Assembly (NCBI GenBank): GCA_963825405.1 | Contig: CAWGTB010000015.1 | Coordinates: 124,001 to 188,000 of the forward strand | Direction: 5' to 3' | DNA length: 64,000 nt | Source of the DNA: JACPNO01 sp963825405 | GTDB lineage: Bacteria; Acidobacteriota; Terriglobia; Bryobacterales; Bryobacteraceae | In this document: positions 49,494-59,586 of the stretch, piece after piece | How positions within the stretch are numbered: the stretch's first letter is position 1 | Layout: each line of letters begins with the position of its first letter | Program-made: the position numbers and the translations under genes | Notes under the pieces: model-generated | The model's database searches: none | What the model was told of the DNA's origin: nothing | The model's input: the letters and a program-made list of their open reading frames with translations, nothing else

Positions 49494-51701
49494 CTAGTTT
49501 GCCAGCGGATCGGGCCGAATCTGGAAGTGGACCACCTTGCTGGTCGTCCCTTTTCCGGTCTCGCTGTGGAACGGCGTGCGAGTGCCCCAGGTGGTCCAGA
49601 CGCCTTTGCCTTTCCAGCCGGCCTTCGGATCGTCGATGCGGCCGTCCATCCCTTTCGCGAAGAAGCCGAGCGGATACGGCACGCGCAGGACCACGAACTT
49701 CCCGTTCACCAGCGCGAGCAGCGAATCGGATGAGTTGCCGGTGGCGATGGGCGTGTTCTTGCCGAGCCCCAGCGTATCGAACTGATCCACCCAGTCGTAG
49801 TAGTGCGAGTCGGCGCTGCCGGAATCCTTCACGTTCTTGAAGTTCGGTCCCGGCGTCGGATAGAGCGTCCAGCCTTCCGGACAGTGCTGGCCGGTGGCGT
49901 TCGGCCCATTCAGCGGACCTTTGCACTTGCGCCGGTCGAAGCTGGCCAGATGCCCGCTGCCCAGCGCGACCCAGCGACGTTGTTGCGATCGATATCCATG
50001 CCGCGCGGCGAGAAGCCCGACACCGCGCCTTCGGATTGTTCCAGGGCACTTCGTAGTATTCCGCCAGTGCCGTTTCCGGCGGATTCGATCCCGGATTCAG
50101 CCGCACGATCCCGCCGGGAAAGCCCAGCACGCTGCCCCAGATCATGCCGTCCGTGCCGATCGCGAGCCCGTAGAACGCGGCGTTGAGGCGCGTGTCTTTC
50201 GTCGGGTCGGCAGTCGCGTTGATCGCGGACGAAGTGCCCAGGCTCTCGCCGCTGGGCGCGGTGGCCACCTTCTGTTCGGCTTCGACATACGCGTCGCGCT
50301 TGCCGTTGCCGTTGGTGTCGAGCACCAGCGCGGTCCAGCCCTGCGATTTCTGCTCGTCGTGGGTCTGATCCCACATCTTGGTGTTGAGCCAGCCCACCAC
50401 GCCGCCGCCGCCGCCGCTGCTGGTCCACAGCGTGTTGTTGGCGTCCTCGGCGAAGAGCAGATGGTGCGTGCTGAAACAGGTGTCGATCATCGTAGCGTCT
50501 GTTTCGTCGCCGGATCGTACACGCGCCAGCTGCCGGCCCGAGCTCTCGACCGGCGTGAGCTTCGCCGAAGGAAGGCTCGACCCTGCTTTGCAGAACGCCG
50601 GATTGGCGTTCGGCGCGGATTCGCGACGTGTACCACAGGCGCCCGCGCTGATCGAACATCGGATTGTGAACCGTGGTGTGGCTGTCCCAGATCGCTTCGT
50701 CGCCCCAGATCGGCGACGGCTGCAGCGGCTTCGGCTGGCCCGGCGTGTTCGGATCGCGGTACGGAATCTTCACCTGGCTGATGGTGTTGTGCACCGGATC
50801 GAGCACGGGCAGATAGTCGCGGCTCTCTTCCGGCGATCCGTAGATCAGGCCGTTGGCGTTGACGCTCGGATTGCGCTTGTCGGTCGAGATTTCGTCGTGC
50901 AGATAGGCCTTCGGATCGGCCCAGTCCCACTGCGTGATCACGACGTTGCGCTCGACGCCCTGCGGCCGCGGCGGCGCTTCGGCGGGCAGTTCGCCATGCG
51001 CGATGCGGGTGGTCCAATCGCCAAACTCCGCGGTGGCTCGCTGCGAGCCCAGCTGAGTCAGGCCGCCCATCATCGCGTTGCCGGCCTGTCCGGATTGCAC
51101 GCGGCGCGCCCAGGCCTGCGCCGGAGAATCGAGGTTGCTGAACATCGGCGGAATGGTGCGCGTGTATTGCGTTGCCGAGCTGATGGCAGGACTCGCAACT
51201 ATCGGTCTTGATCAGATGGATCCACTGGCCCTGGTTCTTGACGTTCGGCGAGATGCCGTTGCCGGACGGACCCGTGCCCGGAAATTCGTTCTTCTCGGGA
51301 ACCTTGAGCATCGCGTACCAATAGTTGGCCGGATAGAGTTGCGCGGCGGTCTTCGCGTCCGGCGCGACGGTCGGCTTCAGATCGACCAGCTTGCCCGGCT
51401 CGGTCTGGACCTTGGGCGAATCCACCAGTCCGTAGCCGCGCGCCCAGACCGTGTACTTGGCCTTGGGCAGATCGGGAATCAGGTAGCGGCCGCGATCGTC
51501 GGTGACGACTTCCTTGATGTAGCGCGTCGGCAGGTCGGTGGTTTCCGCGATCACCCAGACGCCGGCTTCGGGTCCTTTGCTGCTGGAGACCACGCCGCCG
51601 ATATCGACCGCCTTGATTTTGACCGGCGCGTTCTGCTGGGCATAACCGGCGATTCCAAAAAGGACCACGCCGGCGAAATGCAGCGATCGAAAAGTCCGCA
51701 T
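49494..51701 (-). CDS. Regulatory-domain, cytochrome c and beta-propeller protein (heavily frameshifted)
   Basis: About 730 residues after repairing about seven shifts between 49960 and 51170. Signal peptide SLHFAGVVLFGIAGYA. A carboxypeptidase regulatory-like domain at about 30-105 (GGVVSSSKGPEAGVWVIAET, YTVWARGYGLVDSPKV) is followed by a single haem motif CESCH in KTDSCESCHQLGN. A Vgb/streptogramin-lyase-like propeller comes next, with NGLIYGSPEESRDYLPVLDP, FAEDANNTLWTSSGGGGGVV, AIGTDGMIWGSVLGFPGGIV and NGKFVVLRVPYPLGFFAKGM. Secreted, probably redox. It lies between two YncE-like propellers and is divergent from the second. The exact role is unknown. Confidence 0.7.
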
Positions 51702-51760
51702 GTCGTGTCTCCCTTAACGGAACGATATTATATACCCGGGACCAGAAGAAAGAAGGCGCT

Positions 51761-52772
51761 ATGCGCAACATCGTACTCGCGTTCCTGTTGGCTGCAGCCA
51801 CGCTCGCGCAGTCACCGCCGTTTTATCGCGTGACACACACTTACACGCTGGGCGGGGAAGGGAGCTGGGACTATATCGTGCCCGATCCACCTCATCACCG
51901 TTTGTTCATCGCCCGGCAGAATCGCGTGATGGTCGTCGATGAAGACAGCGGGAAGCTGCTCGGCGAAGTCACCGGCATCCAGGGCGCGCACGGAACAGCG
52001 GTGGCGGATAGCACAGGGCACGGCTTCGCCACCTCCGGCAATGACCAGTCCGTGCTCATGTTCGATTTGCAAGACGTTCAAGGTCCTCGGCCGGATTCCC
52101 GCCGCCGAAGATGCCGACGCCATCCTCTACGACAGCGCGTCGAACCGCGTCTTCACGTTGAATGGCGACGCGCACTCCTCGACGGTGATCGACCCGCGGC
52201 CGGGAACGCTGATCACCAACATTCCGCTCGGCGGCAAGCCGGAATATGGCGCCTCGGCAGGCGACGGCAAGGTCTACGCGAATCTCACCGACACGAGTGA
52301 GGTGGTGGAGATCGATGCGAAGACGGCGACCGTGACGCGGCGCTGGTCTACTGCGCCGTGCAAGCAGCCCGTTGCCATGGCCATCGACACGGTCCACCAC
52401 CGCCTTTTCAGCGGATGCCGCAGCGGAGTGATGGCGGTCTCCGACTATCAGGCCGGCAAAGTGGTCGCAACGCTGCCGATCGGCGCGGGTGTCGATGGTG
52501 TCGGGTTCGATGCCGCCTCAGGCAACGCGTTTGCGTCGAATGCCGATGGCACTCTTACGGTGATTCATCAGGATGATCCCGACCGGTATCGTGTCCTCGA
52601 AACCGTGCAGACCCCGCAGGGTTCGCGCAATCTGGGCCTCGACCCCACCAATCACCGCGTGTTCGTAGTGTCAGCGAAATTTGGGCCAGCGCCCGCGAAC
52701 GGCAGAGGCAGAGGACCCGTGCTGCCGGGATCGTTCACCTTGATGGTGATCGAGCAGGACAAGGCCCATTGA
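51761..52772 (+). CDS. Secreted YncE-like beta-propeller protein, copy 2 (frameshifted)
   Basis: About 336 residues. Signal peptide RNIVLAFLLAAATLAQ. YVTN-type blades are seen in SWDYIVPDPPHHRLFIARQN, YDSASNRVFTLNGDAHSSTV, IDTVHHRLFSGCRSGVMAVS and FDAASGNAFASNADGTLTVI. One shift near 52073 is repaired by removing a base (LQTFKVLGRIPAAEDADAIL). The ending KFGPAPANGRGRGPVLPGSF parallels the copy at 47878, so the two are paralogues. It is divergent from the cytochrome-propeller gene with 59 bp between starts. Confidence 0.8.
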
Positions 52773-52795
52773 TTGCGACATAATGGAACCGCTCA

Positions 52796-52833
52796 GCAAG
52801 GATAGTGCCCTATTCCGGGCGCTGCTTCCTTGC
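52796..52833 (+). promoter_or_regulatory. Stem-loop in the leader of the helical-repeat gene
   Basis: GCAAGGA (52796-52802) pairs with TCCTTGC (52827-52833), and an inner GCCC/GGGC pairing is possible. It sits directly before the Shine-Dalgarno AAAGGAG at about 52836. No T-run, so it is not a terminator. Confidence 0.3.
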
Positions 52834-52845
52834 GAAAGGAGTCAC

Positions 52846-54400
52846 ATGCGGAAAATGCAGCTTTGCGCCAGCGGGTTGATCGCGGCGGGCCTGGTGCTGG
52901 CCACCACGGCAATTCTTAACGCGCAGGAACTCGGAAGCATCACGTTTCCGACTTCGGCCGGCGCGGCTCCCCAGGCAAGTTTTATCGAGGGAGTCAAAGA
53001 TCTTCACAGCTTCGAGTTTGATGAGGCGGCAGTGGCGTTCCACAAAGCGCAGCAGCTCGATGCCAATTTCGCGCTGGCTTATTGGGGCGAAGCCATGAGC
53101 TACAACCACCCCCTGTGGGCGCAGCAGGATCAGGCTGCAGCCAAGAAAGCGCTGGAGCGCCTGGCGCCTACGCTCGAAGGACGCCTCGCTAAAGCGCACA
53201 CGGAAAAGGAAAAAGGCTATCTGGAAGCGGTCGATCAGCTCTTCTACGCTCCCGGCGACAAACTGGCGCGGGACAACGCCTACTCCGACTCGATGGCGCG
53301 CATGTACGACCGTTGGCCCGAGGATCACGAAGTCGCAATTTTGTACGCGCTTTCACTGCTAGGAACTGTGCGGCCGCAAGACAAAGGCTTCCGGCGGCAG
53401 GCGCTCGCGGCGTCGATCGCGCTCAAGGTTTTTCAGGATAATCCGAATCATCCTGGCGGCGCCCACTTTATCATTCACTCATTCGACGATCCGGATCACG
53501 CGATTCTCGCCCTGCCAGCGGCGCGCGTTTACGCCCGGATTGCACCGGCGGCGCCGCACGCGCTGCACATGCCGTCGCACATCTTCGTCCAACTCGGCAT
53601 GTGGCAGGACGTGGTTACGTCCAACATCGTGGCCTACCGGGCCGCGCGCGATCTTGTCGAACGAATGCATCTTCCCGAAGGACGGGAAGATTTTCACACG
53701 CTCTCGTGGCTCGAGTACGGCAACCTGATGCTCGGCAAGTTTGACGAAGCGCAGAAGAACGTGGATTTGGCCAAGCAAGCTGCCGATCGCAATCGCGACA
53801 AGCCCAACATCGCCCAGCAATATCACACGATGCTGGCGCGCTACATTCTCGAAACCGGCAAGTGGGAGAAGATTCCGCTAGAGGCTGCATCGGCGGATCA
53901 CGCGTCCATGCCCAACATGCCAGGAATGCCCGGCATGGGCGGGCAGTACGCAGGTCAAGCCACTGGACATTCATCGCCGGCCTGAGCGCCGCCAAACTGG
54001 GTGACGCGAACGAGGCCGAACGCGCCCGGGCCGCGCTCGCCGCCATGAAGCAGCGCGTGGAATCCGAAGGCGGCGCCTTCGCGGCCAAGCCGGTGGCCGT
54101 CATGGAAAATGAAGTCGCCGCGGCTGCGCAACTGGCGCGGGGACAAAAGGCGGAAGCCATACGCCTGGCCAAGGAAGCGGCCGACATCGAATTGACCTTG
54201 GCGCGCCGACCGGGCCGCCGGAGCCAATCAAACCGGCCCTGGAATTTTACGGCGAAGTGCTGTTGGCCGCGGGCAAACCGGCCGAGGCTGCCGGTGCGTT
54301 CCGCCAGGCGCTGCTGCGAATGCCCAAGCGAACGCCCTCGGTGGAAGGGCTCGCGCGAGCCACTGGCAAGGCTGGCGGCGCGGCTACCGGCGGAAACTAA
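52846..54400 (+). CDS. Secreted TPR-like helical-repeat protein (frameshifted)
   Basis: About 518 residues from ATG 52846, preceded by AAAGGAG. Signal peptide ASGLIAAGLVLATTAILNA. The first repeat, LHSFEFDEAAVAFHKAQQLD, has TPR form. ALAYWGEAMSYNHPLW, HPGGAHFIIHSFDDPDHAI and HALHMPSHIFVQLGMWQDVV belong to a conserved family of unknown function found widely in proteobacteria and acidobacteria, with several conserved histidines. Frame changes near 53960 and 54210, each consistent with one lost base. Ends ARATGKAGGAATGGN. A metal or substrate site at the histidines is possible. Function unknown. Confidence 0.72.
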
Positions 54401-54435
54401 TCGCGATGGAGATCGGCCTGCAGATGTTTTATATC

Positions 54436-54468
54436 TTGACAATAGTATCACTTTGAGTTAAGTATAAT
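54436..54468 (+). promoter_or_regulatory. Possible promoter of the VOC-ArsR-AHSA1 operon
   Basis: TTGACA at 54436-54441 is a perfect -35. TATAAT at 54463-54468 is 21 bases away and touches the start codon at 54471, so it cannot be the working -10 for this ATG. A poorer box, TTAAGT at 54458-54463, has the right spacing. The AT-rich stretch could also hold the ArsR site. Confidence 0.3.
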
Positions 54469-54470
54469 TC

Positions 54471-54926
54471 ATGAAAGCAACTCCAAAAGGCTGGCCCCGG
54501 CTATCCTCTTCCATTTACTATGACGACGCCGCAGGCGCGATCGACTGGCTTTGCCGCGCCTTCGGATTTGAAGTCCGTCTGAAAGTCGAAGGCGACGGCG
54601 GGCGCATCGAGCACAGCGAACTCGTCTTTGGCGAGGCTCTCGTGATGGTGGCCCAAAGCGGCGACCGGCCCAGCCACCCGAAGTTTCCGCGCGGCGCCAG
54701 TCCACGCTCGATCGGCGGAGCCAATACTCAATCCCTGATGCTGTTCGTCGATACCGTGGACGAACACTGCCAGCGCGCTCGCGCGGCCGGAGCAAACGTG
54801 ATCGAAGAACCCGCCGTTCACGATTACGGCGCCGATTACTGGGCCGACCGCAGCTATGGAGCGCTCGATTGCGAAGGCCATCTCTGGTGGTTCACTGAGC
54901 GCGTGCGGAATCCGCCGGGAGAGTAG
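54471..54926 (+). CDS. VOC/glyoxalase-like protein
   Basis: 151 residues, intact. It begins with RLSSSIYYDDAAGAIDWLCR, the pattern of the PhnB/YaeR-like VOC proteins, followed by FGFEVRLKVEGDGGRIEHSE and ALVMVAQSGD. The C-terminal module ends YGALDCEGHLWWFTERVRNP with E as possible metal ligand. The role is unknown. It leads a three-gene operon with an ArsR regulator and an AHSA1 protein, a very common bacterial set. Confidence 0.82.
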   Translation: MKATPKGWPRLSSSIYYDDAAGAIDWLCRAFGFEVRLKVEGDGGRIEHSELVFGEALVMVAQSGDRPSHPKFPRGASPRSIGGANTQSLMLFVDTVDEHCQRARAAGANVIEEPAVHDYGADYWADRSYGALDCEGHLWWFTERVRNPPGE

Positions 54927-54927
54927 C

Positions 54928-55267
54928 GTGCCGAAGACGGAACTCGGCGCGACCCTTTCCGCCCTGGCGGACCGGAATCGCAGGGCGGTGATCGATCTTC
55001 TGAAGAAGCGGCCGCGCCGCGCCGGGGAAATTGCCGCCGCGCTTTCGCTGACTCCTCCCGCACTGAGCCGGCATCTGCGCGTGCTGCGGCGCAGCGGATT
55101 GATCCACGAGCAAGGAATCGAAGAACGACGCCCGAGTGCGCATCTACCAGTTGCGCAAGGAGCCATTCGAGCAGTTGCGCGGCTGGCTGGCGGAAGTGGA
55201 ATCGTTCTGGGTCGGCGAGTTGGCCGCTTTCCGCGATCACGTGGAACGCCGTTCCACAAAACGATGA
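54928..55267 (+). CDS. ArsR-family transcriptional regulator (frameshifted)
   Basis: About 113 residues. GTG 54928, one base after the VOC stop. Winged helix with ATLSALADRNRRAVIDLLKK, RRAGEIAAALSLTPPALSRH as the recognition helix and LRVLRRSGLIHEQ. No metal-binding cysteines are visible, as usual for the AHSA1-linked branch. One extra C near 55126 shifts the frame; without it the protein reads DARVRIYQLRKEPFEQLRGW and ends at TGA 55265-55267, overlapping the next ATG as ATGA. Confidence 0.82.
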
Positions 55268-55755
55268 CCACGCCCGCTTCCGACGTCGTGACCGTGAGCG
55301 TCACCGTCTCGACGGACCCGGCGACGGCGTTCGCGCTCTTCACGCAGGAGACCGACTTGTGGTGGCGGCACGGGCCGAAATTTCGCATCGCCGGAAAACA
55401 GCCCGGGGTAGTCCGGTTCGAGCCACGGCTCGGCGGGCAGTTTATGGAAGAGTTCGACTCTCCGTCAGGATCGCAGGTGTTCACGAAGGAACAGATCACC
55501 GCCTGGCAGCCGCCCGAGCGATTCCAGTTCGAATGGCGCGGCGTGAACTTTGCCCCCGGCGAGAGCACGCAGGTGGAAGTCGTTTTTGAGGCCGTGCCAA
55601 CCGGGACGCGCGTCACCGTGCGTCATTCGGGATGGGCGGCGCTGCGGCCCGATCATCCCGTGCGCCATGGCCAGCAGGGCCCGGCGTTCATTCGCGCGAA
55701 CGGCCTTTGGTGGGCAGAACTGATGACGTCTTTCCGCGAGTTCGCAGCGGGCTAG
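55264..55755 (+). CDS. SRPBCC/AHSA1-family protein
   Basis: About 163 residues. ATG 55264 in a 4-bp overlap with arsR. VVTVSVTVSTDPATAFALFT, FEPRLGGQFMEEFD and RFQFEWRGVNF are the typical Aha1-like START-fold pattern that encloses a hydrophobic cavity. A sequence error in arsR makes the two genes look like one fused protein; the overlap shows that they are separate. Its TAG stop shares CTAG with the stop of the convergent DUF1501 gene. Confidence 0.82.
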   Translation: MTTPASDVVTVSVTVSTDPATAFALFTQETDLWWRHGPKFRIAGKQPGVVRFEPRLGGQFMEEFDSPSGSQVFTKEQITAWQPPERFQFEWRGVNFAPGESTQVEVVFEAVPTGTRVTVRHSGWAALRPDHPVRHGQQGPAFIRANGLWWAELMTSFREFAAG

Positions 55756-57071
55756 ATTAATTCTTTGAGCGGCTCGCCCATTTTGTCGTCAAAGCCATTG
55801 GCGATGTAAACCGGACGTCCGATGGGGGACATGTAGGTCTTGGTCCAATCGATTCCCATCGACTGGTAGATCGTCGCGTACAAGTCTCCCGTCGAAACCG
55901 GCCGATCCGCCACAATGGCTCCGCGTTCATCGCTGGCTCCGACAATGCGCCCGCCCTGGATTCCGCCGCCGCCAACCAGCAGCGACCAACAATCGGGCCA
56001 GTGGTCTCGGCCGCGGTTGGGGTTGATGGTGGGAGTCCGTCCAAATTCTCCAGTCACCAGGACCACTGTCGATTCGAGCAAACCTCGCTGAGCCAAATCT
56101 TCCATCAGAGCCGAAAGACTCTGATCGAGCCTCGGCGCGAGCGTGTCGCGCAAGCGCTTGTCATTGTCGCCGTGCGTGTCCCACTGGCCATGCGTGTAGC
56201 CGGCGGCCGTCACGAAACGGCATCCCGCCTCGACCAGCCGCCGCGCCAGCAGAACGCTCTGTCCCACCCGGTTGCGGCCATAGCGGTCGCGCGTCTTCTC
56301 GGATTCCTGGGAGATATTGAACGCCTCTTTCGACGTGCGGAGAAAGGATCATGCGGAGCGCCTGTTCCTGGAACGTGTCCATTTTGGCGAACTCGGCGAT
56401 GTTTTCTTTTTCGCGAAAAGTGCTGATCGACGATCTTGAGCAGCGTGCGCCGGTCATCGATTTCCCCGGCGGTAATGGATTTCGGCAGGCTGAAATCCGG
56501 CACCACAAAATCCGGCTTGCTCGGGTCGGGCAGGATCATCGAGTCATAAGCGGGCCCGAGGAATCCGGAGCGGTAGGCCTCTTCATAGTTGAAGAAGTCG
56601 CCTTCGGTCGGCATGGGCACCACCACAAACGGCGGCATGTTCTCGCGCGATCCCAACTCCTTCGAAATGATGGAGCCGACACTGGGAAATTTCAGCGCAG
56701 GATTGGGCCGGTGGCCGCACAGCGTCTCGAATGGTTCCTTGCGGATGATTGCGTTCCTGCGTGCGCATGGAGCGGATGATCGACAGCTTGTCCATGTGCT
56801 TGGCGACGCCGGGAAAAATTTCGGAAACCTGCACCCCGTGGCGATTGGTCGCGATCGGCCGGAAACCGCTGTTCGCCTTTACGTCCCAGGAATCGAGATG
56901 GCTGATGCCGCCTTCGAGCCAGAGCAGAATGCACGCCTTGGCCTTGGGCGCGCTGGTGGCTGCGAAGGCCTGCGAGCCCGCCAGGCGCAGGAAGTCGAGG
57001 TGCGTGGCGCCCAGAAAGCTCAGCGCGCCGGCGCGGAGGAAGGATTGTCGCGTGATGCCTGGCCGAATCAT
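55752..57071 (-). CDS. DUF1501 secreted protein, copy 4 (frameshifted)
   Basis: About 440 residues. ATG 57071, ITRQSFLRAGALSFLGATHL signal-like start without a full twin-arginine motif. Early motif ACILLWLEGGISHLDSWDVK, late motifs LVTGEFGRTPTINPNRGRDH and WSLLVGGGGIQGGRIVGASD, ending PIGRPVYIANGFDDKMGEPL. At least three shifts (near 56750, 56425 and 56335) break it. It resembles copy 3 more than copies 1 and 2 and sits in the same position of its operon. Function unknown. Confidence 0.83.
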
Positions 57072-57083
57072 AGTGGCGCCTTC

Positions 57084-59584
57084 CTAATGGTTGTAGGCGA
57101 ACTCCCTGGAACTAATTATGGCCCATACCAGGCCTTCCAGCAGGCTCTGCTTCCCGGCAGGGCGGTCCGCCATCATCTTTAGCAAGGATTGCTTTTCTTC
57201 GGCAGTCGGCAGACGCGTCAAAGCGGCCAGGTAGAATTCGTCGAGGATAGCGTCGTTGGAAGCCCCGCTGCTCAGCATCTTCGCCAGCCGTCCCTCGCTG
57301 CGGGAAATCTTGGATGTGTAGGTCTCGCCCGCCAGCATATGCAGTGCCTGGCTCAAGTTCGGCTGCGTGGCTCCGGAAGGCGGCGCTTTACGCATCGAGC
57401 GGCCAAACGCGTCCATGAACTGGGAAGGACACACGTCCGGGATCATCTCCACGGCGCGCGCGCCCGGCTCGGGATCGCCTCCGCCCGCCATCCAGTGATA
57501 GCGGAAATCTTCGGGCACGCCGGTGGCGCTTGAAATCGCGTCGAGCAGCACGGCGGCATCGAGAGCTCGCGGCTGCGCCCGCGAGTAATTGATCTTGTCG
57601 TCGCGATTGGTTTCGTTGGGCGTGCTGGACAGCTGGTAGGTCCGCGACTGCATGATGGTCCGCATCAGGTGCTTCAGATCGTAATCGTGGCTCTTCAGGT
57701 CCGAGGCCAGCGCAGCCAGCAGTTCGGGATGCGTGGGCGGATTGGTACTGCGAAAGTCATCCACCGGATCGACAATGCCGCGCCCGAAGAAGTAGCCCCA
57801 GATCCGATTCGCCGTGGCTTCGGCAAAGTACGGGTGGGCTACCATCCAGTTGGCCAACTCCATGCGCGGATCGCTCCACTTTGACTGCGGCAACTGCTCG
57901 CCGCTGAGGAAGGCCGGCACAACGTGCTCTTTCGTCCGCGGATGGATGACCGACATGTCCCGTGATTTGTCGGGATGGTCCGGCCCCAGCGTATCGACGA
58001 AGACTCTGGATGCTCTCAACTCGGTGACGCCGCCAAAGAAGGCCGAAAGGCCCCAGAACTGATTCTGACTCCACGACTCGAACGGGTGGTTGTGACATTG
58101 CGCGCAATCGATCCGCCTCCCCATGAAGACCCGAATCAATTCGGGCATCAGGACCTCGGGCGCCACTCGTTCCGCAACGTAGTAAAAGTTGCGCGAGGGC
58201 GCGCTGTAACCCTGACCAGCGATGCGCTCGATGGCGATCTGGCTGAACGGCTTGTTCATGGCGACGCTGTTCAGAATCCAGTCTTCGAAAGCTTTCACCT
58301 CGAAGGAGTTGTTCGAAGTCACGAAAGTGGCGCGAAGCAGATCGCTGAAACGGAATCCCCAGTATTCGGTGAATTCCGGTGACTGCCAACAGAGTTTCGA
58401 TCAGATGATCTCGTTTGTTCGGATCGCGGTCGGCGACGAACTCGCGGACGCGCTGAGGCGGCGGCAACGTGCCGGTCGCGTCGAGACACACTCTCCTAAG
58501 AAATTCCTCGTCTCCAGACATTGCGGAGGGCAGTAGGTTGAATTTGCGGAGCTTGGCAAAGACCAACTGGTCGATGTAGTTCCGCGTAGGTAATGTGGGG
58601 TAGTTTTTGATCGATTGACCGATGACGCCGACTCTGGCGCTGACGGCGTGTCCAGCCGCCCGGATCAGGATCGCGGTTTCTCCCGTTTTGTTCGCGCGCA
58701 GGACGCCGCCATCCTTAGCCTCGACAACTTCTTTGTCACTCGACAGGTACAGCACCTGGTCGGTGATGTCCTCGCGCCTGCCGTTCGAAAGCTTCGCGGT
58801 AACCAGCAGCCGGTGCTGCTCCCCCTGGTGCAATATCACTTCCGATGGAAATACTTCGACGCCCTGAATCGATACGCTCTGGTCGTCGGAGGCCTCGCCG
58901 ACAGGCGCGCCGGCGCGGACCCATTTGAGGATGGCTTGCGCATCCGCTGAATTCAGCTCGAATCGACGGCCGCCTCCGTGGACAACCTGCAGCGTGGCTT
59001 TGGCCAGCAGCAGGCTTTTTTCCGGCTCTTTGAGATCGATACGGGGGATGCGCGGGCCCTTGGGTTCCGCGCTCAGCACGTCGAAGGTGCCGCCCTCGAC
59101 GGTCCAGCGGTAATCGTCTTCGGGGTGGAGCGCGTTGATGGAAAGTTTGTAGCCGCCCTTACCTTTCACGCCGCCGTGACAGTCGCTGTTGTTACAGCCT
59201 CTTCTGGTAAAAATGCCACCAATGTCGCGGCAAAACTGAAAGCCCGGTGTTGTCCCGCGCCGTCGGTCGCAATGGTGGTCTCGACTACGCTGCCGGAGAA
59301 TTTCGCCGACAAGCCGCACGGTTCCGTTGGCGCGCGAGGTGAACTTTCCCGTGGCGTCGATTTCACCTTTGGTCGGGATCGGAGACGGACAAGGCCGCGG
59401 CGGAGGTGACGTCCTTCTCGACACCATCGGCTCCGGTGAACAGACACCAGAAGCGCTGGGAGGCCGCGTCTCCCCAAAGCGTGACGTCCGTTGGATAGAT
59501 CCGCAGCGAGGCAGGCTGTTGCTGCGCGAATGCCATCGACGAAAGCACAAGCGCCGTCACGACGCCCAGCAACCGCTTCGCCAT
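57084..59584 (-). CDS. Ig-like/cytochrome DUF1549-DUF1553 protein, copy 4 (frameshifted)
   Basis: About 832 residues with at least four shifts (three between 59220 and 59420, one near 58370). ATG 59584, signal GVVTALVLSSMAFA. A Big_2-like domain (LRIYPTDVTLWGDAASQRFW) is followed by RRGCNNSDCHGGVKGKGGYK, again a CX4CH haem-like motif, then a second Big_2-like domain. DUF1549 has IDCAQCHNHPFESWSQNQFW (CxxCH), and DUF1553 has ATANRIWGYFFGRGIVDPVD. The architecture is the same as copy 3. Secreted; reaction unknown. 12 bp upstream of DUF1501 copy 4. Confidence 0.83.
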
Positions 59585-59586
59585 AC

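Noticed and set aside
49494..51701. Three or four separate small genes in the cytochrome-propeller region
   Set aside because: The pieces follow each other in frame-shifted order as one continuous secreted protein with no internal starts or ribosome-binding sites.
54463..54468. TATAAT touching the VOC start codon as the working -10 box
   Set aside because: It would start transcription inside the coding region, and the spacing to TTGACA is 21 bases.
54940..55755. A fused ArsR-AHSA1 protein
   Set aside because: The fusion frame loses the conserved ArsR C terminus. Removing one base restores it and gives an ATGA overlap, the usual two-gene arrangement.
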